From: Chrysophaeum taylorii
Taxonomy: Eukaryota > Sar > Pelagophyceae > Pelagomonadales > Pelagomonadaceae
Assembly: GCA_029834535.1 (NCBI GenBank)
Contig: JAQMWT010000488.1
Coordinates: 72,001 to 136,000 of the forward strand
Direction of reading: 5' to 3'
DNA length: 64,000 bases
Part shown: piece after piece, positions 1 through 11,412 of the stretch
Layout: each line of letters begins with the position of its first letter
How positions within the stretch are numbered: the first letter of the stretch is position 1
Notes under the pieces: model-generated
What the model saw: the letters and a program-made list of their open reading frames with translations, nothing else
The model's database searches: none
What the model was told of the DNA's origin: nothing
Made by a program: the position numbers and the translations under genes

Positions 1-815
1 ACGTTCGTCTCCACGGGTGTCTTCTTCGCAACGCGCCCCAAGTACCGCTGCGAGAGGTCGTCCTTCCCCGCCGCGCGCTCCTTGATGGCGAGGTCCGCGT
101 TCGTGCCGGTACCCTTGAGCAGCTTCCTCGTCGAATCGGGGCACGTCGCCATTACCGCCCGCGGACCTTTCTCCTTCAAAGCCTCGACGAGGGCCCGGCA
201 TTCGTCGGGATGCGAGGCGGCGAGCTCGGGGAACTTGAAGGCGCCACAGCACGGTCGAAAGGGACACGCGTGCCTTCTGCAAGTCCCCCCGACCCAAAAC
301 GAGCACAACTTGGGCAGGTTCCGAAACGCGGTGCTATCTCCCGACCTATGCTGCAAACTCCGCGCCAGAGTCAGGAGTTCCCTCGACGCCCCCGACTCCT
401 CCGTTTTTTCGCGTTGTTGCTGGTAGTAGTAGAGCTGGTTAGCTTTTGACTTTGGTTCTTCCGTATTCTCGCGCTTCAGCAGCGCGTCCCTCACCCCGAC
501 CGGAACCCCGTAGGTCAGGTCCGTCAGGCACGCCTGGCAGATGTTCTTCTCCAGCGCCACCTCGCGGCAGATAATCGTCTCCTTGAACCGACCCTCGGGC
601 CCCGCCTTCCACCGAAAACCCTGGAACGGAACGTTCGACACCTTGCACAACTTGTCGCCAAACCGCAATTTTATCATGCGAACGTACGGGTTCGGACCCA
701 GGCACGTCTCGCACACCATCGGAAACTCCACGGACGATGACCCCAAGGGAACGCCGTCCTTGGCAACGGAGGTGGCGAGGTGCTGCTCGACCCCGAGCGC
801 GGGACGGTACGCCAT
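1..815 (-). CDS. RBM22: RBM22/SLT11 (Ecm2)-type pre-mRNA splicing factor, 5' part, truncated by window edge
   Basis: An open frame runs from the ATG at 815 to the left edge without a stop, about 271 codons. The first 100 residues carry the hallmark of the RBM22/Cwc2/Ecm2 family: FPMVCETCLGPNPYVRM, then a second Cys pair and a CQACLTDLTYGVPVGVRD segment. In known members this zinc-binding region sits near the U6 ISL/catalytic RNA core of the activated spliceosome. A CCCH-like finger follows at about residues 169-190 (CSFWVGGTC, then CPFRPCC), then a segment resembling the family linker (LAIKERAAGKDDLSQRYLG). The RRM expected next lies outside the window. Oddities: the finger spacing is C-x7-C-x4-C with no His three residues later, and an insertion of roughly 45 residues follows it. 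Family assignment is strong; the altered finger is what I read in the sequence. Confidence 0.88.
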   Translation of the reverse strand, partial: MAYRPALGVEQHLATSVAKDGVPLGSSSVEFPMVCETCLGPNPYVRMIKLRFGDKLCKVSNVPFQGFRWKAGPEGRFKETIICREVALEKNICQACLTDLTYGVPVGVRDALLKRENTEEPKSKANQLYYYQQQREKTEESGASRELLTLARSLQHRSGDSTAFRNLPKLCSFWVGGTCRRHACPFRPCCGAFKFPELAASHPDECRALVEALKEKGPRAVMATCPDSTRKLLKGTGTNADLAIKERAAGKDDLSQRYLGRVAKKTPVETN

Positions 816-1290
816 TTCTCTCTACCTCAACACTTACCCTTCTTGTCGAACCTTCGTGTGTGTATATATACAAACTAACAACAACAATGACGTGTTCGTT
901 CGTTCGTTCTTCAACCAACACAACACAACACAACACTCGGGGTTCAAAAAACAAAAAAAGGCCTCGCTTTCCGCCCCGAAGCCACAACTCGGCGGCGGCG
1001 GCGATTATGCCAGAGCCCCCCAGCAGTCGACGAGACTGTACGAGAGAATGCTAACTTCGCACACACAGATCAGACAGCAACATGGCGGGCGATTGTGGTG
1101 ACCCAACAAAACACGCCGGGTTTGTCAACAACAACAGCCACCATTGGCTTTTGGTGGCTGCCACATATGAGTGAGTCGACCAAGTACAAATGGACAGGGC
1201 GAGGTCTCCTTCTCGGCGGGGCGCGAAAGGAAGGAGGACGCTCATTCAGAACAAGCCGCACAAAAAAAGCCACAAGGGAGGAGGATCATT
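816..1290. other. Intergenic region, RBM22 5' side
   Basis: No coding frame here is convincing. It lies upstream of the RBM22-type start and downstream of the beta-helix gene stop. It holds an AT-rich tgtgtatatatac stretch near 859, a cgttcgttcgttc run near 895 and an (acaac)n run near 917-936. The promoter of the RBM22-like gene should be here, but no defined element can be shown. Confidence 0.5.
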
Positions 1291-4200
1291 CTACTCCTCC
1301 TCGGGGTGGACGAGCGCGTCAAAGCCTACGTCGGAGGCGCCACCCCTCGCGAGTGATTCGACGTGAGCGACGGGAATTGGGCTTTGGTCCGATTCTTCTT
1401 CTTCTTCTCCTTCTTCTTCTTCCTCCGAGGTCTCGGCGACAACGGCGAGCTCAACATCTTCTTTGCCTTGATCTGCTTTGGATTGGTGGGAGTCGGAACC
1501 CGAAACGTCCGAAGCAGAAAAGCTGATTCGGCGCCAGAGGGACACGGGGAGGTCGGAGGCGGACCTCAAGTACTGCTTGACATCGCTATCGAGATCGAGG
1601 TGTGCCTGGAAGAGAAGCAAAATTGGTCCGAGCGCGATCGACAGGGCAATGAGCACGGCCGAAATCACTTCTTCGTTCCAATGCGCGCGGAGATCGTGCT
1701 CCATGTTGTCTTCCACGTAGAGCACGATCGTCAAAAGAAGTATAAACGACAGCGTCCCCGACATGAGAATTGCGTAGGTGTCGACCTCGTCGAGGGCGAA
1801 CGGCTTGGCGACCATGTACACGATGAAGAAGAAGAGCGAGACGATGTAGGTCCCGTACAGCAGACCTAGCTGATTTTCGTTGGGGATCGTCGCTGGGAGC
1901 ACCGCGGTGAGCATGAGCCGACGCAAACACTCGAATGTTTCAAACCACCAGAAACGGGGGTCGTAGTCGATGAAGAGAAAGGCGAGGTGGGAGATTTCCT
2001 TGTCGCCGTGGTTGCGGGCGCGAACGAGGTCCTCGCCGACGAGTCGCAGGGCGGGCGCCATGCGGTCGCGCGCGACCGACGGCGCGGTCTCCAGCTGGTT
2101 TGTGTATTCGACGTACACGCCAGCGTACTTGCGAATCAGTACCGCGTCCTCCTTCTCCTCCTCCTGCTGATGCTGCACGTAATCCTCGTCGTCGTCGTCC
2201 TTCTCTTTCTCCTTCTCATCCTTCTCCTCGTCCTCTTCTTCGACCTTCGCCTCGCAATGCTCGCCGTCATGAGAGTCCACGTAGTAGTCTTGGATGAGGT
2301 TGTTTGCCAGGGTCGCCGGGTCAGGATTGATGTGCGAGAGCTTGCGCCAGAGCAAGAGGAAGAAGAGCGCGGGCGTCCCCACGACGTAAACAAAGACCAT
2401 GATGCTCGCATAGGCGACGAAGGTCGCATGCCGGTTGGTCTTGCACGACAAGCCGTAGTCGGCCTCGAGGAATGACTCGTCGCGATATTCGGAGTCTTTG
2501 GGCTCGCCATCGTCTCTCCGGAACTTGGAGTCGCACCGGAACGTCTTGAAGATGGTGCTCGCAACTGCCGTATACGCGACGTACAACAAAATGAGCGCCC
2601 CGAGCGTCGCCCAGTTCCGGAGCTGGATGTATGCGGAGGGATGGAGATAGGACGCGATCAGAAACAAGACGAAAATCAGCGCAAGCGCAACCACGGGCAC
2701 CGTCGTGGCCAACACGAGCTCGTCGTAGTGGTCGATCGCGCGGCACATTTTTGCCATCAACATGTACACGTTGAGGTTCAAGACGATCCCGAGCTGTGAC
2801 GTGATGCTGGCGTACTGGTGGGGGTACGCGACAAACAGAAAGGTGCTGTATTCGGATGTCACGATCTGGAAGAAAATGTAGAGTATCTTGATCATCGGAA
2901 CGATCCCCGACCGCGAGGTCAGCATCCGCCCCATCACGTTCCCCCAGCTCCGGTGCACTCGCGCGGACACCGCATAGAAGAGCTTGGGGTACGTTACCTT
3001 GACGAGCACGCAGGTCACCGCGCACGCGACGACGACGCCGACGACCGACGCGAACGCGCGAATGGTCTCGCGTTTTGATCGTTTCGAACACTTGATGCAC
3101 TTCCCACTCTGCTTGTCGAGGTACCATTTGCGCTTGCACAGCGCACACAACGGGCCTCGATGCTTCCTGGTGCACGAACTCGCATTGGTATTGTCTAGCA
3201 AGTCCACGCCGCCCTTGCAGGACTCGTAGAAGGGACACGTCCGAATGTTTCGAGAGTACGGCCCACTTCGCCAATACCCGTCGTCGAGGACGAGCACGGC
3301 GCCAGGGTAGTCGTGTGTCGCTTGGTTCGACCGACACTTGGCGTGCCTGGGACAGTCCCTGCACTTGATTTCTTTGGTTTTAAAACTGAATTCGTCGTTT
3401 TCGTCGCAAACGACGCACGCTTGTCGCCCGCTGGCGCTCGTTTCGCTGACCTCCCCGACACTACAGTTTCGAAGCCAAATGCGGACGTTGACGGTGAAAA
3501 TGTTGTTCTCATCGGTGTCGTAGTCGGCTTGCAGTATGACGCTCTTTCCGATCTTATGCCACACTTTGAGATCAATCTCGTTCGCGACCTCCCCGTCGAC
3601 CTCGTTTTCAACCGTCGCGGTCCTGGCAACGCCAGCCTCCACGACGAGCCTCGTGTTTCCGTCGAGCAGAGCGTCTTCGGTCGGTGTCGTGAGCACGACG
3701 ATCGACCCCGTGTGTGTCGTGCACACCTGCTTCAAGGCATCGCGGAGAGTGACGACGAGTTCAGACTCCAAGGCAACGTTCGAGGCTTCGAGGTTCCCGT
3801 CGTGGCTCATCGACAAGTTCGCGAGTCCGGACGCGAGTATGGGCCCGTACAACGCCGTTCCCTGAATGCTCGCAGGGATCGCAGGCTCTTCCGTCGTCCA
3901 ATGATCAAAATAAGCCACCCCGCCAGCACCGTCCGGCGCCGAATTGTTGTTCCCGACGTCTTCGACGTGAAAACTCACGCGGCCCCCATCGGCAAGAGCG
4001 CAGACACCCCCATCGCTTCCCGCTGTGTTGTTGTAAAACGTGCAGCTGCCGACGCTTTCAAACCACGCGTCCACACCAGTGATGACCAAGGCTCCCCCGT
4101 CGGAAGTCGCCTCGTTGTCGAAGAAGTCCGAGTAGTTGGCACTAAGTTCCGAATTTTCGAGATACGCGGCGCCACCGCTGATAGCCTTATTGCTGACGAG

Positions 4201-7200
4201 CGTCGAATTTTTCACCGTGGCGCTTCCCGTTGCGACGTAAATCCCACCGCCTTGCTGCGCGCGGTTCGCTCGCAGGAGAACGCGCTCCAAGTCTGCGTAC
4301 GCGCCGTCAACGTACAGCGCACCACCACCACCATCGTCGGCCGAATTCGAGATTACTTCCGAGCGAGTGAGGACGACCGTGGAGTCAAGCGCAGCGTACA
4401 CGAACCCACCTTGAAATGCGGCGTTCCGCGTGGCAACCACGTCGGACATAACGAGTCTCGACGAGGGAGAGAGAAACACGACGCCCGTGTCCGTCGCCAG
4501 ATTCCCGACGAGCATCAGCCTGGAAATAGTCCCGCTCACTCCATACGCCAGCGCCATCGCCCCGCCAACAAGTGCCGAATTGTTTTCAACGACCATCGCG
4601 GGACTCCCCTCGACGACGGCGAACTCGGTATCGGCCGTAAGGGTCGCGAAACCACCGCGATACCCTGCCTCGTTATGCACCGCGCGAAACCCAGCAACCG
4701 TGATCTGAGCGCCTTCCGAGTAGAGGACCGCACCGTCACCAGCGGAGTTCTGCGCCAAGATTGAGGTTGCGCACTTGACAACGCTGACACACCTCTGTCA
4801 TCGAGACGTTCGAGAATTCGAGACTTGCGTCCTCGCTCGCGTGAACGACGCCGCCACTCTGCACGGGGACAGGTAAAAAATATTTCGTCCACAGAACGCG
4901 CGAGAAATTGAAGAATTGCTCATTTGACGCGGAGCTTTTGCTTACCGGGGCAAAGTTGTGCTCGAAGATCGAGTTGCTAGTGTTCGTTGCCGACGATAGC
5001 CAAAGCGCGCCCCCTTGCTACGCGACGTGTGATTGACCGGAGTTTGAGCAAGGAGTTTTTTTGCAACACGCATTGCCTCAGAGACGTGCGTCTCATCTTG
5101 TTGTTGCCTCGAGAAAAAAAAAAAACGCTGGTGGCGATACGTTTTCGGCTACGTTGAACGAGAAGATAGAGGAGCGCACGCGCAAACCGTCGCTAAATTG
5201 TTGATGCACGGCGGCGCCCTGTAGTTTTCGATTAAAAAAGTGACGATGTGACTGACTGAAAGACAGACAGACAGTCAGTCAGTCATCTGTGTGCATTCTC
5301 GACACAGAAACGAACATCTTTGGCGGTGTTGTTGGTGAAAGTGCAGTCAATAATGGCAGCATCCTCGCTGTTCCACAAGGCGACGCCGCCACCCTGCAAT
5401 GCAACGAGTGATTGACGTCAGATGTACGATTGCGATGACAACATATTCTCTGAGGTCGTAAGCACAGCATGGAATTCTCGTGGGACGCGGCAAACGGTGC
5501 TATTGTTGATGACGAGATGCCAACGTTGGAGGTGAAGTTGCTTGCGTTCACCGTCATCCCAAAGCTCCACTCGGCATGAATAGCGGCTCCCTGCATTGAG
5601 GACCACACGCCGACCGGTGTCACACAAAACGTGGCTCGACTCAACAGGTGTTGTCGACACAAAGAGATAGAAGGTTCCACGACAACTTTTTGCGCGCGCG
5701 CGATGCTCGTAGACGCGGAAAACTCGCTCCTCGAACCGCCTCGTTCGCATGGAATGCACCAGAAATTGTCGCGAAATCGCTGAATTCTCCGATCCGAACG
5801 GCACCCCCCTGCATCAACAGCATCTTGGTTTGATCAAGGTCAAAGCCTCGACGGAGACGCAAAATAATTGATACCCCAGGCATCAGCATGCCCCACTCAA
5901 ACGCGCTCGGGGACACGGGATGCGAGCAAAAAGTCTTGCCATGTTGTAAGCAAAAACCCCACTAACAATGCTAGTGGCGTAACTTTGTTCACTTTGCACG
6001 GCGCCGCCCTGCGTCGCACGAGATGCGGTTGTCAAAGATACATTTCTGTGGCGTGCGGAACAACCGGCGGCAGAGAAAACGTCGTCAGTAGTTACCAACA
6101 ACAAGAACGACTACTGTTTGAGGCTTGTGCTGACTCTGGAGGGTGACGTAGTCTGCCTCGTTGCCAATAAAATTGCAGTTCTCGATGGTCAAAGAATCGC
6201 TCTTATAGCCATGAAGCACGCCTCCCTGCGTCGAACACTGAGAGCGGCTACAGGGACTTCGTTACAGCGCAAGAGGTTTGCATTGGAAGCTTGTTGACGC
6301 TGGAGAGCGCGCCAGAGCATTATAATCAGGGTCAGGCTCATAGGCAACGTTATTGGCAAAGGAGCCAAAGCGGATAGTCGGCGAGTCGCATTCGTCTAAC
6401 AGAAACACGGCCGCCTGCGTCGAGAAGAGCGCGTCACACGAGTGTACCGGACACGGCTGCAGCGACCGCGACAGGAATAGGAGCGACTCAATGATGTTCA
6501 AAATATAAGACGACCGAGGCTCTCGTATTATTTTGAGACCCAGTGCTGACGCTGGAGGGTGACTGATCCGCCTGAGTTTCCGCTGAAATTCCCGGAGACA
6601 ATCATCATATCGGGACTCAAAACCGCGTAGACGACGCCACCCTACAGTGACGGTTTTTGGATCTGGTGGTCGCAATGGGACTCGTTGGATGTGCAATTAG
6701 GAATCAGACACAGAAGAACTGGCTTCAAATACGCCATGATTATAACTGAATGTGCCAGAGACAATGGTCAAGCCCTCGGAAGCATCGCTGAAGAGAACGC
6801 CGCCCTGCGAATCGCGGGGAAAGACTTGAGGCAACCACACGTGCGACAGAACAGGGCACCACTTGCCCTTCAGTGGTTCGTGACACTACAAGTGACGTCA
6901 GACACAGACGAGGCGAACAGCGGTGGCGGTATTGTCGCTGAACACGCCGTCAACAATAGCTGTCGAGCTCGAATATCAGCTCGCCGCAACGCCGCCGTGC
7001 GTCGAGGAGCGAGGGCTTGATATCGCGTAGTAGCAGCACGATAGGGAGGTATGACAATTCTTCCTAACTAACACGAGAACAAGAGCAGTATGGACGCCGA
7101 GGGTCTTGCCCAATAGGCAAAGCTATTGGTGAAGCTTCCGTTCACGATCTTGGCAAAGTTACTCTCATGATAGAGGAGGGCGCCCCCTCCCTATGTCAGA

Positions 7201-9287
7201 CCGAGGCACTCAAGGACACACGGCGAGCACACACTCCAAGGAATTCCATTAACAACACATCGGAGTGGACCTCATAGCAAATGTTGCCGGTGAAGACGCT
7301 AGAGTCAATGGACATATTGTGGCTTTGGGAGTTGTAGATAGCGCCGCCCTACATCAAGCGAGGTAACGGATCACACGCGAGGTACCGACATCGTGTAGCG
7401 TTGGAATTATACACTGTCATGCAGACATATTCGAAAGCAACATTAGCTTCAAAACTGCCCGATTCGACGCGCATGTCATCGGAATTGTCGTTGTAGACAA
7501 CACCTCCGTTCTGAGAAGCTCGATTTCTGGTAAAATTGCCCCCTTCAACGCGAACCCCGATCGTGAAGGCGTTGTACATAACAGCTCCCTGCGACGGAAA
7601 GTTTGACAATGTGAGACCGACAGACATGCACTGGTACAGCTCCCCGTGTACACGAGGCAGCCGGGACAAGATCACTCCTCTTTGAGACAAGTGCGGACGC
7701 TGGTGGGCGACACTGCTATTTGCATTGTTTCCTCTGAAAATGCCGTTCTCGATGGTCATCGAATCGCATCCAGAATTGTATATCACCCCGCCCTGCGTCA
7801 ACACAGTCGTACAATCAGAGTATTGTTAGTCGCAAAACAAGTATTTTTTGAACATGATGTGGACGCATTATGACGCGGGAAGGATGAGACATCGGTGGCC
7901 GTGTTGGCGATGAACGTGCCCGACGTTATTGTCGTCGACGTAGTGACGTCGTTATAGACGACGCCACCGCCCTGGGTGTAAAGATATCATGGTCAAACGC
8001 TGTCTTAAAACTGCGTACGAGCGTCGCCTCGTTGTCGCGGAAAACGCCACCGAAAATCGAGAGTTCCCCTCGCGAGTTGTAGATGACTCCGCCATATCCG
8101 GTCACCGTGTTGTTGATCGCAACGACAGTCTCCAGGACGACCTCGCTCGAAATCGAGTAGATGGCGCCGCCATTCCCCGCTGCAAACCCATTCACGAGGC
8201 CGACGTTGTCGAGGCGGAGAGAGGCATTTGGTCCAACATAGAAAAGTCGGCGCCTAATGTTGAAGTTGTAATCACATAGTCTTACGGACTCGGGTGCGCG
8301 CGTGCCTAGGCCGTCGAAGTAAGGGATTCCGGTAGCGGCTTCATCTCCTCCTCCTCCTCCTTGGATTGCGACTGCTTTGTTGTCAACGACGATCGTGTCT
8401 TCAAAATAGATGGTCAAGTTGCTTGCTACTTGAACGACCAACAATTCGCCGTCGGGTAGTCCGCCCTCAATTTGGTCCTTGAGATTATAAAAATCGACCA
8501 CGTTTTCTGTTGTCGGGGCGGGCGATGTCGTGGGCGAGAATGTTGCTGGTTCGATGGTTGGGCTCGGTGTCGGCGGCGATCCGGGAGCAAGGCTGACATC
8601 GCCAAACGACACGTAGAACCACTCAAAGTACGGCGATCCGCCAGATATCGACCCGAACGCCCACGAGATGTTGGATGAATATGACCCCCGGGCAGTGACG
8701 TTGAGCGTGTAGTACGCGCCGTCGTCGAGGCAGATGACGTCCCTCATCTGATTTGCCCCGTCAGCCAACGTGCCAGTTGCGACTGGCACATCGCTGACGT
8801 CGCGAACGTAGTACGACGCGATGGCCGAGCCGTCGCTAGACGAATCAATCATGGTGAAATTCAGGCACACGATCTCCTCCTCCTCTTCTTCGAGCTGTCT
8901 GACGATTGGCAGCGCGCACGCGCACGCTGCGCACGCGCAGCTGGTCGTAGCCTCGAACTGCAGACACGTGGCTTCGGGGTCCGCACAATAGGCGGAACAC
9001 AACGCGCCGCAACCAGCGCGGGGTCGAGCGACGGCATCCCCGCGCTCAGTCCACGCACCACCTCTGGTCTGGTCCACGCGCCCCCCTCCATTGGCGCCGC
9101 CTTCGGCCCGGGCTGACGCGTCGCCTCTGCTGCTGTTGTTGCTGTCGGCGGTGTTGGTGTTGCCGCGCACTAGAGCCTGGAGGATGAGTCGACCAGCCCC
9201 CACATGCGCGAGGCGTGCGCCACCCTCAGTCACTCGTGCCCCAACAACGTTTGACCACCAAAACATGGCGAAGAGCATGGCCGCCAT
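1291..9287 (-). CDS. Giant right-handed beta-helix repeat / multi-pass membrane protein, about 18 exons
   Basis: The start is the ATG at 9287, opening MAAMLFAMFWWSNVVGA, a signal peptide. Exon 1 (9287-8019) has a Ser/Thr/Pro stretch and the first beta-helix repeats. Then come small exons, each close to one repeat of the form GGxxYN...(M/T)xIxxGxFxxN: 7971-7891, 7792-7712, 7588-7427 (two repeats), 7349-7271, 7190-7110, 6804-6733, 6641-6564, 6414-6349, 6225-6148, 6008-5940, 5808-5737, 5590-5525, 5393-5316, 5218-5141, 5017-4946 and 4858-4793. The last exon is 4749-1291 (1152 codons). It holds more repeats, then a Cys-rich segment (about residues 445-560: CRDCPRH, GPLCALCKRKW), about seven or eight membrane helices, an FxDYDPRFWWFETFECLRRL motif, and an acidic low-complexity C-terminus. 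Such polymorphic-membrane-protein-like proteins with TRP-like membrane tails are known as large families in algae and oomycetes; function is unknown. Surface adhesion or sensing is a guess. Exon 7349-7271 is 79 nt and breaks frame unless its donor is at 7313. Confidence 0.75.
6919..6996 (-). pseudogene. Dead repeat exon inside the beta-helix gene
   Basis: This 78-nt stretch has the length and layout of the neighbouring repeat exons. It starts GGV, has TAIVDGVFSDNTA near its end and is followed by a GT donor (gttcgc). Two lesions are visible: the acceptor reads CAC instead of CAG at 6999-6997, and codon 7 (6978-6976) is TGA. It is probably skipped, leaving an intron from 7109 to 6805. Confidence 0.6.
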
Positions 9288-9337
9288 GGCTCTTCCCTGC
9301 CTAGTGTATCGGATTTTGCTATTTTGGGAAGGACATG

Positions 9338-10770
9338 ACAACCCAAAAAGAAATTCAATTGAACTATCAACAACAGAGTAACAGAATAGGGTCCAGGAAT
9401 GTCCGCGGATCTCTCCACCGATCTGGTGGAATCCAAGGTACTGGTTAAGGTTTGTAGGTCGTGCCGACTAGTCGACTGAAACATCAATGAAACGGTTGCC
9501 AAGGAGAAGGAATAGGTGAGATCCGGGACTATCCAGATAAGTTCAATCCCGAGACTGGCGCTTTCTTGAAGAAGCTTTCATCTTCTTGCATCAAATACGC
9601 GAAAGAGAATAAATTAAAAGCAATTCGCATAATCAGCAGAATGAAGGTTGTGCTCTACGCGCTCAGCGTCGCCGCGGTCGCCGCCACCACGTACCCAAGG
9701 ATCGAAAAGTTTTCCATCTATGGCGCGTTTTACTCGGACCAGTACAGAGAGACCGCTCCCGTTCTCGAGCACATCTGTTCGATCGACCCTGAATGTGCGC
9801 CGTATGCCCGAGCACTCTACTACGTCCTCGACAATTGCGAAATCAGCAAGTACAAGTTCGCAAATGTCGCGTTTGTCCATACTGGGGGGTACGGCGGGAC
9901 CAATTCGAACGGAAACGGAGGAAAGAAGCAACGAACCAGACAGCGCGTTCGAACCGGGCGTCGACGTGCTTTGGCCGAGCGTGCTCTGTCCGAGAAAAAC
10001 GATAAAAAAGACTTAGAGTTTTTTTACACCAAAGAGGCGAAAGAATTTGACAACATGCAATGTGAGTGTTACGACGAAGACTCGGAAGACTACAAACGCC
10101 GTCTGACGGAATACAAGGTCATCGATACGGCGCAGTTCCTCGACGAGACCGAATTCTATTTCGAGTTCAACGCCACCACCTATCAACTCATCAACCCCGA
10201 TCATGACCATAATCTCGAGAAATGCATTGAAGAGTTCGATCCCGATGCCTACGCCGTATCCATCCGCGAATCCGGCCGAGGCGCCCTCTACACCAACGTC
10301 ATGGACACCGTTGACTTCGATTTCATCAGCCCGGTGATGCGCGAGAAGGCGATGGAGTGCCACGACGACAATGACTGCCCTTACGGCGAGTATTGCATCG
10401 ACATCTGCGACAAGAAGTATTGGTACCACGATTGCTACAAATACTGCTTCTAGCTTCTCCGGCAGGCATCGAGCGCCGATGGTGCCACCCTTTTATGAAC
10501 GGTGGCCAAGCTCAAGAACCTCCCTGCGCGGTGGTGGCCTGAAAGACCGCACTCCTTTTGCTTTCTCCGGCCGCCTCTCCTCTGACCCCCCCCTGCTTCT
10601 CTCTCTTCTTGCTGCGAAGCGGACCACCCCCGCACACATCGTTGCTGCTTCTCGGTGGTTCCTACAATCAACCCCGCACCCCACCTGCTGCTGTGAGGCG
10701 GATCACCCCTCACACAACAACAACGCCATTGCAACTGGCACCACCTTCCTCGGAAGATTTCTCCATCATG
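9338..10770. repeat. Segmental duplication, copy A
   Basis: Homologous to 17,209-18,630 in the same orientation. The coding sequence and about 300 nt after its stop are almost identical. The 300 nt upstream match only in blocks, for example the shared stretches beginning tcaacccaaaaa and gtccaggaatgtccgcgg. The left edge lies about 50 nt upstream of the beta-helix gene start codon. Similarity fades after the shared agatttctcc near 10,760. Confidence 0.85.
9641..10453 (+). CDS. Secreted cysteine-rich protein, copy A
   Basis: 270 residues. The start at MKVVLYALSVAAVAATTYP is chosen because upstream frames of the two copies differ while this ATG and everything after it agree. The N-terminus is a clear signal peptide. 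The middle has a Gly/Asn loop and a strongly basic stretch (KKQRTRQRVRTGRRR) that could be a proprotein cleavage site. The C-terminus is Cys-rich (CHDDNDCPYGEYC, then CYKYCF) and probably disulfide-bonded. I do not recognise the family. Relative to copy B it differs by seven nucleotides and two residues (D/S near residue 35, H/E near 190). It is transcribed away from the beta-helix gene, so the two starts are divergent, about 350 nt apart. Extracellular function is inferred from the signal peptide only. Confidence 0.75.
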   Translation: MKVVLYALSVAAVAATTYPRIEKFSIYGAFYSDQYRETAPVLEHICSIDPECAPYARALYYVLDNCEISKYKFANVAFVHTGGYGGTNSNGNGGKKQRTRQRVRTGRRRALAERALSEKNDKKDLEFFYTKEAKEFDNMQCECYDEDSEDYKRRLTEYKVIDTAQFLDETEFYFEFNATTYQLINPDHDHNLEKCIEEFDPDAYAVSIRESGRGALYTNVMDTVDFDFISPVMREKAMECHDDNDCPYGEYCIDICDKKYWYHDCYKYCF

Positions 10771-11412
10771 CTGCTGCTGTGCCTCATGTGTAAAGGCTAG
10801 GCTGGAAGACGTGCGTCCTCCCATGTTCGTTCCGCCTTTACTATGGTTGCTATTGTGATGACACTCCGAGGTTATTGGGGTCGGTTTAAGAAAGTGTGGG
10901 TCCCGCGCCAGGGCCACCCCCCCCCCAAGTATTGGCCGGGGTGGTTTTAAGGACCCTCGCGCATCCCCCTCAGTAACATCACGAATGGCCACGATCTGCC
11001 TTGGAGCGACGTTCGTAGCTAACCAATTGAGAAAGATCGTCGGGGGCTTGCGTATTATAGCCCGCGTGTGGGTCGGGGTCGTCACATGCGGCGGCTTTGA
11101 TAGAGGTTGGTTTCAGAGGAGCGCACATCAACGGGGGTCAATGCGACGTCGCGTGCGTCGAACTTCGACAAATTGGACAGGTGAAGTAGGTCAGCGGGAC
11201 ACCGGCAGCCGCCGCCGCGTCACTCAGCGATCCAGTCATCCATTCATAAACATAATGTCCTTCATCCCGTCGTTCTCCTTGCTGTCCTTTGTTGTAGGAA
11301 GCTTAAAACTAGACCCTAGATTTTAAAACTCAGAACGAGAAACGCTCATCTTATTATCAGTCGACCTTTAAAACCCTTATTATTAAAGATCCGTTGTTGT
11401 TGGGGTGAGCTA
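10454..11412. other. 3' region of copy A and non-coding spacer
   Basis: The first 300 nt are pyrimidine-rich and shared with copy B, so probably 3' UTR. After about 10,770 no frame carries recognisable protein. Composition changes to a mixed, partly AT-rich spacer with no clear repeat. Confidence 0.5.

Noticed and set aside
439-987. 182-residue minus-strand frame at the left end
   Set aside because: Out of frame with the RBM22-type protein that clearly occupies the same strand.
3313-4764. 483-residue plus-strand open frame
   Set aside because: Antisense shadow of the beta-helix gene in GC-rich sequence; composition is Arg/Val-rich with no domain.
4774-4792. Possible 19-nt ultra-short intron in the beta-helix gene (and similar 16-17-nt candidates at 51,683 and 52,503)
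   Set aside because: At 4,792 and 52,493 ordinary introns of 44 and 43 nt with better acceptors restore the frames, so microintrons are not needed. The 51,683 case is better read as two genes.
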